DNA of 64,000 nt from Jeotgalibaca ciconiae (lineage in GTDB: Bacteria > Bacillota > Bacilli > Lactobacillales > Aerococcaceae): NCBI RefSeq assembly GCF_003955755.1, contig NZ_CP034465.1, positions 1,668,001 through 1,732,000 of the forward strand, in the 5' to 3' direction. This document shows, piece by piece, positions 17,943-27,224 of the stretch; position 1 is the stretch's first letter; every line of letters starts with the position of its first letter. The notes under the pieces are model-generated. The model ran no database searches. It was not told the origin of the DNA and saw nothing but the letters and a program-made list of their open reading frames with translations. The position numbers and the translations under genes are program-made.

Positions 17943-19832
17943 GTGTCGCATTTGAATAGTCCAAAGAAAATGAAAGAAAAAAATAAGTTCTTTCGTGGTA
18001 ACCAGCAGAGAAGGTTAATAAACCAAGGATTGTCATTGATTGTTACAGTGTTTTTATCACAAATGTTGTTACAATGGTTTCAAAATGATTTAAATATAAG
18101 TTTAGTTCTGCAATTTACTTTTCAATGGCATACGATAAAGTTTTTAATCAGCCTGTGTGTTTTATTAGTACCTGCTGTTTGGCTGTGGTCGTTAATAGGA
18201 AATGTGAAGATTGTAAACATCCTTTTTTTAAGCATATCAATGGGAATGGGTTTTGCTACTTTTGAAAAAATGCGTCAAAGAGGAGAGCCTCTCTATCCTT
18301 CTGATCTCCAAATGCTGACAAATCCTATTTTTCTTCTAGAAATGTTGCCACCTTTCATGGTGATTCTTGTTGTTGCCGGAATTACTGTATTTTTCATTGG
18401 GCTCGTCTTAGTTATTATAAAAGAACGAAAAGAAGATTTGCCCCGATTAAAAAGGTCTACACGAATACTACTCTTTTTATTGAGCAGTTTTGCGGCTTTC
18501 TATCTATCTAATTTTTCTCAAGAAGGCAATATTGTTAAAATTGCTTATGATCAAACGGCTTATTGGATTCCCTATAGCCAACAAATGAATTACTATAATA
18601 ATGGCTTTGTTGCAGGTTTTTTGTATAATTTACCTTCAGAGCCAATGACAGAACCTGATGGATACAGCTCAGAAGGGCTAATCCAGTTAATGGAAAAATA
18701 CCAGGAAAAAGCCCAAAAAATTAATGAGTCGCGCCAAAATAAAAAGCTGGAAGCGAATATCATCTTTGTTATGAACGAGAGTTTTGCTGATCCGTTTGAC
18801 TTGAAAGAAACATCAAAAAAGTGGGATCCGATTCCTTTTGCCAGAAAATTAGCTACTGAAAGTTGGAGCGGCAGAATGCTTTCCCAAGGTTATGGCGGCG
18901 GAACAGCTAATATAGAATTTGAAGCACTCACTGGTTTTTCAATGGAACCTTTTTCTGCCAATATTACGACACCTTTCACCCAGTTTTTACCCAAAGATCC
19001 TTTGATTCCCTCGGTAGTTTCACGTTTGAAAGCGGAAGGTTATACGACGACTGCAATTCATCCATACAATACGTCCATGTATAAGCGGCGGGAGAATTAT
19101 GGGAATCTGGGCTTTGATACTTTTTACTATGACGAGATAATGACAAACACAGCTACAAAAGAAAATAACCCTTATATTTCTGATAAGGCTGCCTATCAAG
19201 AAGTTTTGCAAAGTATGAATAAGACAGAAGAGTATGATTTTGTGCATTTGGTGACCATGCAGAATCATACTCCTTATTCAGCTAAGTACGAAGCGTTTCC
19301 GAGTGCTCAAAAAACTGGCTACTACAATGAACGAATCAATCAGTATTTTCAGGATCTAGTATATAGTGATCAGGCTTTGGAATTTTTATATGAAGAACTA
19401 GAGCAATTAGAAGAGCCTAGCGTCGTTGTGTTCTGGGGAGATCATTGGCCGAGTGTATTTGGAGAGGAAGCTTTGGAGAGTAATGGAAAAGAAGCATTGC
19501 ATCATACACCCGTGATTATGTTCAACAATGTATCAAAAGCAAATAAAGACTTCCATACCATTAGTTCCATTTATTTCTTCATAGAAGTATTAGAAATGCT
19601 GGATCAATCGGTTTCTCCCTTTGATGCACTTTTGATGGAGTTACAAAAAAATATACCGTCTCTAGAAAAAGGTATGTATTTTTCTGATGAACAGCAAGGT
19701 TATGTTTCGAGTCGTGAAGAACTTTCAGAAGATGCACAAAGAGTGTTGAACGATTATGATTGGATTATGTTTGATGTAACAACCAGCAACAAACAGACCG
19801 TTCAGGATGGATTCTTTGAGCGCTTGGATTAG
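17943..19832 (+). CDS. LtaS-type lipoteichoic acid synthase / phosphoglycerol transferase
   Basis: Polymerises glycerol phosphate from phosphatidylglycerol outside the membrane. The 629-aa protein has about five N-terminal membrane helices (roughly 28-48, 64-86, 90-108, 134-160, 173-190) and an extracellular sulfatase-like domain. Metal-site residue E279 lies in VMNESFADP, the expected nucleophile T321 in GGGTANIEFE, with later MQNHTPY and FWGDHWPS. The start is GTG 17943 after GAGG. It may be the main LtaS or a paralogue; the window cannot decide. Close spacing to nadE suggests read-through, although the functions differ. Confidence 0.9.
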   Translation: MSHLNSPKKMKEKNKFFRGNQQRRLINQGLSLIVTVFLSQMLLQWFQNDLNISLVLQFTFQWHTIKFLISLCVLLVPAVWLWSLIGNVKIVNILFLSISMGMGFATFEKMRQRGEPLYPSDLQMLTNPIFLLEMLPPFMVILVVAGITVFFIGLVLVIIKERKEDLPRLKRSTRILLFLLSSFAAFYLSNFSQEGNIVKIAYDQTAYWIPYSQQMNYYNNGFVAGFLYNLPSEPMTEPDGYSSEGLIQLMEKYQEKAQKINESRQNKKLEANIIFVMNESFADPFDLKETSKKWDPIPFARKLATESWSGRMLSQGYGGGTANIEFEALTGFSMEPFSANITTPFTQFLPKDPLIPSVVSRLKAEGYTTTAIHPYNTSMYKRRENYGNLGFDTFYYDEIMTNTATKENNPYISDKAAYQEVLQSMNKTEEYDFVHLVTMQNHTPYSAKYEAFPSAQKTGYYNERINQYFQDLVYSDQALEFLYEELEQLEEPSVVVFWGDHWPSVFGEEALESNGKEALHHTPVIMFNNVSKANKDFHTISSIYFFIEVLEMLDQSVSPFDALLMELQKNIPSLEKGMYFSDEQQGYVSSREELSEDAQRVLNDYDWIMFDVTTSNKQTVQDGFFERLD

Positions 19833-19949
19833 TCGTTAATAAATAAGAAGTTGTAAAAGAAGCATTAGCTGTTGTAAAAATAAAGATTTGTTGAAATGGG
19901 AGCAAGGAGAATTTCCAGCTTCTTTTCGCCTTAAGAGAGGAGGAGGTAT

Positions 19950-21044
19950 ATGAGCTTTTTGATGCAGTTTACTATTTTATTTTTCGTATCAATTGCTGCT
20001 AGTTTTTTATTGACATTTTTATTTCGTAAGCTTGCTTTTCATAAAGGCTGGGTAGATGAACCAGGACCTAAAAAGCTTCATAAAAGGCCCATTGTTACAA
20101 TGGGCGGCCTTGTCATTTTTGTCTCTTATTGGGCGACATATTTTATAGGAGTGCCTGTTGCTAATCAGCTTCCTAAGATAGGAGCGATTTTTATCAGCTC
20201 GCTCATTATTTTATGTACCGGTGTGATCGATGATTTATATGAATTAAGGCCCTGGCAAAAAATGGCAGGAATTCTTTTAGCAGCGAATATTTTTTATTTT
20301 TTTACGGATGTACGGCTGGATCATTTTACGGTGGCTTATTTAGGAACCATTGAATTTGGACGACTGGGTTATTTTGTAATGATGTTTTGGATTGCTGCTA
20401 TAACAAACTCTGTGAATTTAATGGATGGGTTGGATGGTTTAGCTGCGGGCACATCGATTATTTCATTAGTGACAATGGGGCTGGTTAGTTATTTCTTTAT
20501 GAATACGACGAATGTTGCAGTAGTAGTCATGATATTTTTATTGGTAGGAGTACTGGTTGGATTTTTACCGCATAATTTTTATCCTGCAAAGTTATTCTTA
20601 GGCGACACCGGGGCATTGTTTGTTGGATTCATGATTGCCACCCTATCTTTAAATGGCCTGAAGCATGCCACGTTCATTTCGTTACTGATTCCGGTTGCGA
20701 TATTAGGCGTGCCGCTTACGGATACCTTGGCTGCAATTATTCGCAGGTTAATGAATAAACAGGCAATTAGTCAAAAAGATCGCGGTCATTTGCATCACCG
20801 TTTACTTTATCTAGGCTTCAGTCATCGGCAGACAGTATTAGTGATTTATGCAGTTGGAGTTATCTTCTCTTTGACTGCTTTACTTTACCCGCTATCTTCC
20901 TTTTGGGGCTCTGTTATTTTAACCGCTGGTTTGTTGTTTGGTATTGTTCTTTTCATCGCTTCTTTTAATCTAATCGGAAGTGAGAATAATTTTTTTAGAA
21001 GATTCCTCCATCGGCTTATTGGAAATCAAGATAAAAAGGACTGA
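19950..21044 (+). CDS. tagO: Undecaprenyl-phosphate GlcNAc-1-phosphate transferase, TagO/WecA type
   Basis: Starts wall teichoic acid or another cell-wall glycan by adding GlcNAc-1-P to undecaprenyl phosphate. The 364-aa protein has about 11 membrane segments and the MraY/WecA motifs: DEPGPKKLHKRPIVTMGGL-like loop at 36-54, the Asp-Asp pair in GVIDDLYELRP, NLMDGLDGLAAG, FLGDTG, and the His-rich HLHHRLLYLG. The ATG at 19950 follows AGAGGAGGAGG. It lies after the LtaS-type gene, so two wall-polymer functions are grouped. A terminator follows. Confidence 0.94.
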   Translation: MSFLMQFTILFFVSIAASFLLTFLFRKLAFHKGWVDEPGPKKLHKRPIVTMGGLVIFVSYWATYFIGVPVANQLPKIGAIFISSLIILCTGVIDDLYELRPWQKMAGILLAANIFYFFTDVRLDHFTVAYLGTIEFGRLGYFVMMFWIAAITNSVNLMDGLDGLAAGTSIISLVTMGLVSYFFMNTTNVAVVVMIFLLVGVLVGFLPHNFYPAKLFLGDTGALFVGFMIATLSLNGLKHATFISLLIPVAILGVPLTDTLAAIIRRLMNKQAISQKDRGHLHHRLLYLGFSHRQTVLVIYAVGVIFSLTALLYPLSSFWGSVILTAGLLFGIVLFIASFNLIGSENNFFRRFLHRLIGNQDKKD

Positions 21045-21079
21045 ACTCGGTAGCGATGCTATCTGTTTCAGCCCTTTTT
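21034..21079. terminator. Terminator between tagO and yvyE
   Basis: Arms GGACTGAA and TTCAGCCC, with an inner TAGC/GCTA pairing, are flanked by A-run and T-run. It serves tagO and may serve the convergent yvyE. Confidence 0.75.
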
Positions 21080-21105
21080 ATTACAGCTTTATGCTTCTTT
21101 TGTGA

Positions 21106-21786
21106 TTAATCATCGAATTCTTCGTCCTCAAAGTCATCCTCTTCATCTTTATTAGAAAGCAAACGCTCAACGTACTGTTCTTCTCCAATTGAAAATGAAA
21201 TGTTTCCATTCATGAAATTAATGTATTCACTTTGAAATTCTTCAGCTTGTGGAGTAGGTACTCCCACAGAAAATGTAACTGTGTCAGTATAGCTTGTATC
21301 TAAAAGCGCATAAGCGGATTGTAATAACTGATTCTCTAATTTTCCAGAAGCTGAATAGCTAACTCTACAAGCAATAGGAAGCTGAAGAGAACGTTCTACA
21401 ATGCCGATTGAACGCAAAGCAGTAGAAACAGACTTACTATAAGCACGTATTAAACCGCCTGCTCCTAATTTTGTTCCTCCAAAATAACGGGTTACCACCG
21501 CAGCTACATAATGCAGTTCATTCTTTTTAAGAACTTCCAACATAGGAACGCCTGCTGTACCAGAAGGCTCGCCATCATCATGAGCGCGTTGAATTTCATC
21601 TGTATCGCCAATTAAGTACGCCGAGCAATTATGGGTTGCTTTCCAGTGTTCTTTTTTAATTCGTTGAATAAAATCTTTTGCTTCTTCTTCAGTCTGGACT
21701 CTCTCTATTGTACAAATAAAGCGAGAACCACGAATGACAATTACTTCTTGTCCATGCTCGGCAATTGTTTTATAAGAATCTAACAA
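21106..21786 (-). CDS. yvyE: YigZ/IMPACT family protein YvyE
   Basis: A 226-aa member of the UPF0029/IMPACT family with the family core THNCSAYLIG, DDGEPSGTAGVPML, and VTRYFGGTKLGAGGLIRAY, and a C-terminal ferredoxin-like domain; a link to translation or stress is suggested for relatives. The start chosen is TTG at 21786, 8 nt after AAAGGAG, giving LDSYKTIAEHG, which fits the family start. A longer frame opens at ATG 21897, but its first 37 residues are unlike the family and include a fragment of a dispersed repeat (21872-21889). The acidic C-terminus is EDDFEDEEFDD. Confidence 0.9.
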   Translation of the reverse strand: MLDSYKTIAEHGQEVIVIRGSRFICTIERVQTEEEAKDFIQRIKKEHWKATHNCSAYLIGDTDEIQRAHDDGEPSGTAGVPMLEVLKKNELHYVAAVVTRYFGGTKLGAGGLIRAYSKSVSTALRSIGIVERSLQLPIACRVSYSASGKLENQLLQSAYALLDTSYTDTVTFSVGVPTPQAEEFQSEYINFMNGNISFSIGEEQYVERLLSNKDEEDDFEDEEFDD

Positions 21787-21871
21787 AAAATCGACTCCTT
21801 TCTCATTTGCTTTATTTTTGGGTAGGGCTTTATAAGATTCTTTCCGCCACCAACGTCTAGCGAGAGAGTGT

Positions 21872-21889
21872 GGACTTGTCCGCTTTTCT
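21872..21889 (+). repeat. Fragment of the dispersed element's 3' end
   Basis: GGACTTGTCCGCTTTTCT is identical over 18 bp to the 3' end of the elements at 47914-48071 and 53363-53570. It lies just upstream of the yvyE start, in the long-frame extension. Confidence 0.5.
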
Positions 21890-22040
21890 CTAATCATATT
21901 CTATCATATCTTGCTATTGCAAACGAAATTGTCAAAATATTCTTTAATAAATTTGTAAATCCTTTTCCCATATCCTTTTTTGTTTTATTATGTTGTATAA
22001 TGGTTTTTGAAACCGAGAATGGTTAGAGTGAGGTGTAATT

Positions 22041-23546
22041 TTGAATTTAGAAAATTTATTAAACGATTTAAGAGTGAAAGAAATTGTTGGGAAAATACCA
22101 GATGACAAGGTAAATAAAATTACCCAAGATACTCGAGAAGTAGAGCAGGGCGATGTGTTTATCTGTATTGCAGGCAGCAATTTCGATGGACACAAATATG
22201 CAGGGGCTGCCGTTGAGAAAGGCGCAATAGCGATTGTTGCTGAAAGTGAAATTAATGTGAGTCAATCTGTACCCGTTATTTATGTGAGTGACACTGACAA
22301 AGCAATGGCAATTCTAGCCAATGCATTCTATGGTTTTCCAAGCAATCAATTCCAATTGGTAGGCGTGACAGGAACGAATGGAAAAACCACGATCAGTTAT
22401 ATTATTGAATCAATCATAAAAGGATTAAACAAGCGCACTGGTCTAATTGGCACGGTTGGAATTCAAGTAAATGATGCCTTTTTTCCAACAAAAAATACGA
22501 CACCTGATAGCATTACCTTGCAGCGTGTTCTTCGTCAAATGAAAGAAGAAGCAGTGGATGTCTGCGCAATGGAAGTTTCTTCTCAAGCTCTTGTAAAAGG
22601 GCGAGTGTGGGGAGTTAACTTTGATGTAGCAGTTATGACGAATCTCACCCATGAACATATGGAATTGCACCATACCATGGAGGAATACAAAGAAGCGAAG
22701 AAGTTATTATTCGCACAATTAGGCAACGACTATAGCAGGCCGACAAACCAACCCAAAGTAGCTGTATTGAATAAAGATGATGAGACGTTTGAAAGTTATG
22801 CCATGGCTACAGCTGCTGAAGTAATTTCTTATAGTGTGAAAGATAAAAACAGCGATTTTTTTGCTACAAATATTGTTTATAAAGAAACGCACACAACTTT
22901 TGACCTAGTCTTTTTGAATACTGTTTATCCCGTGCATTCGAATTTGATTGGCGAGTACAATGTCTCTAATTTATTAGCTGGGTTAGCAGCTGTTTATTCG
23001 TTAGGTTATCCATTAGAAGCAATTATTGCGTCCTTTAAAGATTTTAAAGGGGTTGTTGGAAGAATGGAACTTGTTTCTCAAGAAGAGGATATAAAAGTCT
23101 ATGTAGACTATGCCCATTCCCCAGATGCGATGGAAAAAGTGTTAAGCACTGTAAAAAACATTGCTAATGGAAAAGTTATTTCTGTCTTTGGCTGTCCTGG
23201 AAAGAGAGAGTCCAGTAAGCGGCCGTTAATGGCAAAAATTGGCGTGGAACAATCGGACTTTTCTGTTATGACAACAGATGAGTCACAAGGAGAGGACCAA
23301 ACTGAAATCTGGAAGATGATGAAGCAAGGAATTCCTGTTGGTCAAACGAATTATGCCTATATCGAAAACAGAATAGAAGCCATCTACAAAGCAGTTGAAA
23401 AGGCTGAAAAAGGCGATGTCGTTCTCCTGTTGGGACGAGGACATGATACAAAATATTATGATGAAGAAGGGCGCATTTATCATTTTTCTGATCAAGAAGC
23501 AGCTTTAAACGCACTGGAGCGCCGTAAATTAATAAAGAAAAAATAA
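22041..23546 (+). CDS. murE: UDP-MurNAc-tripeptide synthetase (MurE family)
   Basis: Adds the third amino acid to UDP-MurNAc-Ala-Glu in peptidoglycan synthesis. The 501-aa ligase has an N-terminal uridine domain, ATP loop GVTGTNGKTT near 108-117, the Mur core with NLTHEHMELHHT, and a C-terminal ligase domain with YVDYAHSPDAME and VFGCPGKRE. The TTG start at 22041 follows GTGAGGTG; a TATAAT lies at 21996-22001. Where diaminopimelate enzymes have DNPR, this one reads TTDESQGED, so the usual m-DAP motif is absent and lysine, ornithine or another substrate is more likely. It is not in a division-wall cluster, so it could be a second MurE. Confidence 0.88.
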   Translation: MNLENLLNDLRVKEIVGKIPDDKVNKITQDTREVEQGDVFICIAGSNFDGHKYAGAAVEKGAIAIVAESEINVSQSVPVIYVSDTDKAMAILANAFYGFPSNQFQLVGVTGTNGKTTISYIIESIIKGLNKRTGLIGTVGIQVNDAFFPTKNTTPDSITLQRVLRQMKEEAVDVCAMEVSSQALVKGRVWGVNFDVAVMTNLTHEHMELHHTMEEYKEAKKLLFAQLGNDYSRPTNQPKVAVLNKDDETFESYAMATAAEVISYSVKDKNSDFFATNIVYKETHTTFDLVFLNTVYPVHSNLIGEYNVSNLLAGLAAVYSLGYPLEAIIASFKDFKGVVGRMELVSQEEDIKVYVDYAHSPDAMEKVLSTVKNIANGKVISVFGCPGKRESSKRPLMAKIGVEQSDFSVMTTDESQGEDQTEIWKMMKQGIPVGQTNYAYIENRIEAIYKAVEKAEKGDVVLLLGRGHDTKYYDEEGRIYHFSDQEAALNALERRKLIKKK

Positions 23547-23574
23547 CGTTGAATTAATCGAAGGGATCGTTGAA

Positions 23575-24444
23575 ATGAAAATAGCAATTGTCACCGATAG
23601 TACAGCCTATCTGCCTGAAGAATTACGACAGAAACATCAGATTTATATGCTGCCTTTATTGGTCCAATTAAAAGGTGAATCATATCGGGAAGAAATAGAT
23701 ATAACTTCTGAAGAATTTTATGAAAAAGTAAGAGAATCTTCAGACTTTCCTACTAGTTCACAACCCGTAATAGGAGAAACCATTCAGCTTTTTGAAAAAT
23801 TAACGGAACAATACGATGCCATCATATCGATTCACTTATCATCTGGGATTAGTGGTACGTATCAAAGCGTTTGTTCATTAAAAGATGAATTTCCGCTTTG
23901 TACGATTTATCCATTTGATTCCGAAAGTAGTTGTTATGTACAAGGGCGTTTTGTTTTAGAAGCAGCTCGTTTAGCACAAAAAGGAATTCATCCCGAACAA
24001 ATCATCCAACGGTTAACACAGATGCGTGAACGTTCCCGTGCTTATTTTATGGTGGATGATTTGAATAATTTACAAAAAGGCGGACGCTTATCAGGCGGGG
24101 CCGCTCTAGTAGGTTCTATGTTAAAAATTAAGCCGATTCTTCATTTTGAAAACAAATTAATCACAGTTTTTGAAAAAATACGAACCCAAAAGAAAGCAAT
24201 GGGACGTATCAGTGATTGTTTAGGAGAAGATTTAGAAAAGGTTGACTACCCTGTAATTGCGACAGTCATTCATGCGAATGTCGAGGACAAAGGGAGGGCT
24301 TGGATGGGCGATTTGAAAACCAAATATCCAGAAGTCCGCTTCGAATTAAGTTATTTTGGACCTGTTATTGGTACTCATCTAGGAGAAGGAGCTTTGGGAT
24401 TAACTTGGACAGAAGATGTAGAACGCAATTATCCTGAATTATAA
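23575..24444 (+). CDS. DegV family protein (fatty-acid binding, FakB-like)
   Basis: A 289-aa DegV protein. Such proteins bind a fatty acid and, in characterised FakB members, present it to the kinase FakA. Seen are the start IVTDSTAYLPEEL, the conserved Thr/Ser contact region FPTSSQPVIG near 60, the motif LSSGISGTYQS, and the late GPVIGTHLGEGALGL, typical of the family. The ATG at 23575 follows AAGGGAT, and it trails murE by 28 bp. No fakA is seen here, so it is one of several expected binding proteins; the bound lipid is unknown. Confidence 0.92.
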   Translation: MKIAIVTDSTAYLPEELRQKHQIYMLPLLVQLKGESYREEIDITSEEFYEKVRESSDFPTSSQPVIGETIQLFEKLTEQYDAIISIHLSSGISGTYQSVCSLKDEFPLCTIYPFDSESSCYVQGRFVLEAARLAQKGIHPEQIIQRLTQMRERSRAYFMVDDLNNLQKGGRLSGGAALVGSMLKIKPILHFENKLITVFEKIRTQKKAMGRISDCLGEDLEKVDYPVIATVIHANVEDKGRAWMGDLKTKYPEVRFELSYFGPVIGTHLGEGALGLTWTEDVERNYPEL

Positions 24445-24463
24445 GGGGCGGTAGGGGGATGAC

Positions 24464-24997
24464 ATGCGAATTTTCATAGGAATCCAGTTAAATGAAGAGG
24501 TAAAGCATTCATTAGCAATTTTTCAAAGTCATATAAAATCAGCATCTATAAAGGGGAATTTTAGCCGCAAGGAAAATTTTCATTTAACGATTTGTTTTAT
24601 TGGTGAAGTCGAAGAAGGAAAACTTGTTCATTTGGAAGAACAATTGAGAAAGACTCTTTCGGATTGTTCTTCATTCCGAATAGAAAGTGGAAATCCTGGT
24701 GTATTCGAGAAAAAGAGTGGTATGATTGCTTGGGTAGGTATCAAAGAGAATTTCAAGCTAGAAGAAATCTATAAAAAAACCAAACAAGCAATTGCGGCAG
24801 CCAAATTTCCAGTTGAAGAAAGGGACTACATTCCTCACATTACAATGGGAAGAAAGATTCGCTTTGCGGAAAATGCAAAAGATTGGACGAATAACATGCC
24901 AACTTTTTCAGAAATGATTGATGCAATCACCATCTTTCAAAGTCATCAAGTGAATGGTCTATTAACTTATACACCTCTTATCGAAATAAAACTATAA
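24464..24997 (+). CDS. thpR: RNA 2',3'-cyclic phosphodiesterase (2H family)
   Basis: A 177-aa 2H phosphoesterase, historically named 2'-5' RNA ligase, which opens 2',3'-cyclic RNA ends. The two catalytic His motifs are HLTICFIGE (near 44) and HITMGRK (near 127), at the expected distance. The first residues MRIFIGIQL match the family. The ATG at 24464 follows GTAGGGGGATG. It is co-directional with the DegV gene 20 bp upstream and followed by a terminator, so it probably ends the murE transcript. Confidence 0.93.
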   Translation: MRIFIGIQLNEEVKHSLAIFQSHIKSASIKGNFSRKENFHLTICFIGEVEEGKLVHLEEQLRKTLSDCSSFRIESGNPGVFEKKSGMIAWVGIKENFKLEEIYKKTKQAIAAAKFPVEERDYIPHITMGRKIRFAENAKDWTNNMPTFSEMIDAITIFQSHQVNGLLTYTPLIEIKL

Positions 24998-25017
24998 TAA
25001 TAGAATTGTCATCAAAG

Positions 25018-25048
25018 AAGATCAGGAAAAAGTATCCTGGTCTTTTTT
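25018..25048 (+). terminator. Terminator after thpR
   Basis: Arms AAGATCAGGA and TCCTGGTCTT, followed by a T run. Confidence 0.85.
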
Positions 25049-25077
25049 GCGTACTTATATAGGGAAGGAGGGAAATG

Positions 25078-26439
25078 ATGGAAAAACAATTATACGGGCG
25101 AGAAGTTCTTCTTTCAGAATGGAATGGGAAAGGAGAAGTACTTAACCAAGCAAAACATCGTCCGGCATTCGAATTTATTCAAAATAAATGGCAATGTCAA
25201 CGATGTGGGACTAATGATCCGCAACTACTGATTCCTGGTCCCTGTACTTGCGGAGAGGATTGTTTTTATTGTTCGCAATGTTTAAATATGGGGAAAGTCA
25301 AAAAATGCAGCCAGTTATTTTCCTTGCCAGAAAAAAATGATTTTTTAATTATGAAAACGTCACCGCTGGCATGGAAAGGTCAGCTTTCTACAGAGCAAGA
25401 ACGGGCATCAAAGGACATCATTCAAGCTGTAGAAAAGAAAGAGAATCGCTTGGTTTGGGCAGTCGCAGGAGCTGGAAAAACAGAAATGATTTTTGAGGGG
25501 ATTGCAAAATGCTTAAGGGAAGGAGGCAGAGTATGCATAGCGTCTCCGCGAATTGATGTTTGTTTGGAACTTGCACCTCGAATAAGGGAAGCATTCCCCA
25601 GTATACCGCTGGCTTTACTATATGGAAAAACGGAAGAACCCTATGACTATACTCCACTTGTCATTTCAACGACACATCAGTTATTGCGTTTTAAAGCGGC
25701 GTTTGATTTATTGATTATTGATGAAATTGATTCGTTTCCGTATCACAATAGCGCCATTCTTCAATTTGCTTCAAGAAAGGCACGTAAAGAGAATGGCGCA
25801 TTGTTGTATTTAACGGCGACACCTCCAAGAGACATGCAAAAATTGGTAAAAGAAGAAAAATTAGCTGCAACAGTTTTGCCTGCTCGTTATCATCGGTTTC
25901 CGCTGCCGGAAGTACGCTGTGTTTGGGTAGGAAATTGGCGCAGAGACATTAAAAGAAGGAAGCAGAAGGCGAATTTTTTAAGATTGATGGAGCAAACCAT
26001 ACAAAACGATAGACGTTTTTTATTATTTTTGCCTCACATTCACTTAATGGAGGAATTAGAACATTGGCTAAAGGAATATTATCCTGAAAAAAACTTTACT
26101 TCTGTTTCCGCTGAGGATCCACTAAGGATTGAAAAAGTGAAAAAAATGAGGGAAGAGGTTTATGATTTCATACTTACCACTACCATTTTAGAAAGAGGAG
26201 TTACCTTTCGAGACATTGATGTAATTGTCTTAGGGGCAGAAGACGCTGTATTTACAGAAGCTTCCTTAGTTCAGATTGCTGGTCGAGTTGGTAGAAATAA
26301 AGACTACCCAAAAGGAAATGTTTGGTTTTGTCATTTCGGTTATACCAAAGCAATCAAGGGAGCATGTAAACAAATAAAAGAAATGAACCGGGAAGCACGA
26401 AAGCGAGGACTGCTGAATGAAGACATGCCTTCTGTGTAA
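25078..26439 (+). CDS. comFA: Competence DNA-translocation ATPase ComFA
   Basis: DEAD-like helicase that drives uptake of transforming DNA at the inner face of the membrane. The 453-aa protein has a Cys-rich zinc region (Cys 40, 43, 56, 58, 62, 65, 68, 77), Walker A GAGKTE at 131-136, DEID box IIDEIDSFP, motif III LTATPP and the C-terminal helicase lobe with QIAGRVGR. AAGGAGG at 25065-25071 fits the second ATG (25078) better than the ATG at 25075. It overlaps comFC, so the pair is translationally coupled. It should depend on competence control, whose sites were not recognised. Confidence 0.95.
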   Translation: MEKQLYGREVLLSEWNGKGEVLNQAKHRPAFEFIQNKWQCQRCGTNDPQLLIPGPCTCGEDCFYCSQCLNMGKVKKCSQLFSLPEKNDFLIMKTSPLAWKGQLSTEQERASKDIIQAVEKKENRLVWAVAGAGKTEMIFEGIAKCLREGGRVCIASPRIDVCLELAPRIREAFPSIPLALLYGKTEEPYDYTPLVISTTHQLLRFKAAFDLLIIDEIDSFPYHNSAILQFASRKARKENGALLYLTATPPRDMQKLVKEEKLAATVLPARYHRFPLPEVRCVWVGNWRRDIKRRKQKANFLRLMEQTIQNDRRFLLFLPHIHLMEELEHWLKEYYPEKNFTSVSAEDPLRIEKVKKMREEVYDFILTTTILERGVTFRDIDVIVLGAEDAVFTEASLVQIAGRVGRNKDYPKGNVWFCHFGYTKAIKGACKQIKEMNREARKRGLLNEDMPSV

Positions 26440-27103
26440 TCGAGTAATGAAGCGGACTCTTTCCCTGCACGAACTTTTTTCTTTTCAACCTTATCATGAT
26501 TCTCCGGCATGCAATTCTTGCTTGGCTAAATTCACAAGGATTGACCGAGAAACAGCTTGTCCAGCTTGTTCACGTCTTCAAAAGAACAAAGAAATTTGTA
26601 TAGACTGTAAAAAATGGCAAAAAGAGTATCCGGACCGCTTGATTCGACACCGTTCTTTGTATCAGTATGACGAAAAATTAAAAGAATGGTTGAGTCAATA
26701 CAAATTTGTAGGCGACGTACGATTTGCTTCCTTATTTCAAACCGATTTAAAAAAACTTTATCATCAAAACAAAGGATATATTTTCGTGCCTCTACCAATA
26801 TCTAAAAAAAGTAGGGAAGAAAGAGGTTTTAATCAAAGTGAACTTCTTTTACAGACAGCGGGGGTTCCTTATCAGGATATATTGATTAACCACTATAGTG
26901 GAGAGAAGCAATCGGAGAAAAACCGTCAAGAACGTTTGATAAGCCAACAGCCCTTTCAACTATTGAATCAGGGAGAAGTAAAAAATAAATCATTCCTTTT
27001 GTTTGATGATGTGTACACAACTGGCAGGACGATGCTTCATGCCAAGGCTTTGTTAGATTCAGCAGGAGCAGCAGATATCCTCTCGTTGAGTATCGGTCGT
27101 TAA
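26417..27103 (+). CDS. comFC: Competence protein ComFC (phosphoribosyltransferase fold)
   Basis: A 228-aa partner of ComFA, also called a double-zinc-ribbon PRTase-like protein and needed for DNA uptake. Zinc-type cysteine pairs lie near the start (CLLC, CNSC) and in CPACSRLQKNKEICIDC. The PRTase signature LFDDVYTTGRTM lies near residues 193-204. The ATG at 26417 overlaps comFA by 23 bp. A complete pair suggests a retained competence pathway; whether the strain is transformable cannot be read here. Confidence 0.95.
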   Translation: MKTCLLCNRVMKRTLSLHELFSFQPYHDSPACNSCLAKFTRIDRETACPACSRLQKNKEICIDCKKWQKEYPDRLIRHRSLYQYDEKLKEWLSQYKFVGDVRFASLFQTDLKKLYHQNKGYIFVPLPISKKSREERGFNQSELLLQTAGVPYQDILINHYSGEKQSEKNRQERLISQQPFQLLNQGEVKNKSFLLFDDVYTTGRTMLHAKALLDSAGAADILSLSIGR

Positions 27104-27118
27104 TTTTCTTTGAATCAA

Positions 27119-27147
27119 TTGTAAAAAAGGAACGCTTACATTATAAT
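27119..27147 (+). promoter_or_regulatory. hpf promoter
   Basis: TTGTAA at 27119-27124 and TATAAT at 27142-27147 with 17 bp between. Confidence 0.75.
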
Positions 27148-27224
27148 ATAGTTAAAGGAACTCTTATGAGTGGTCCATAAGAGTGTCTTTTCTGATGATG
27201 AATCAGACGAAAGGAGAGAATGCT

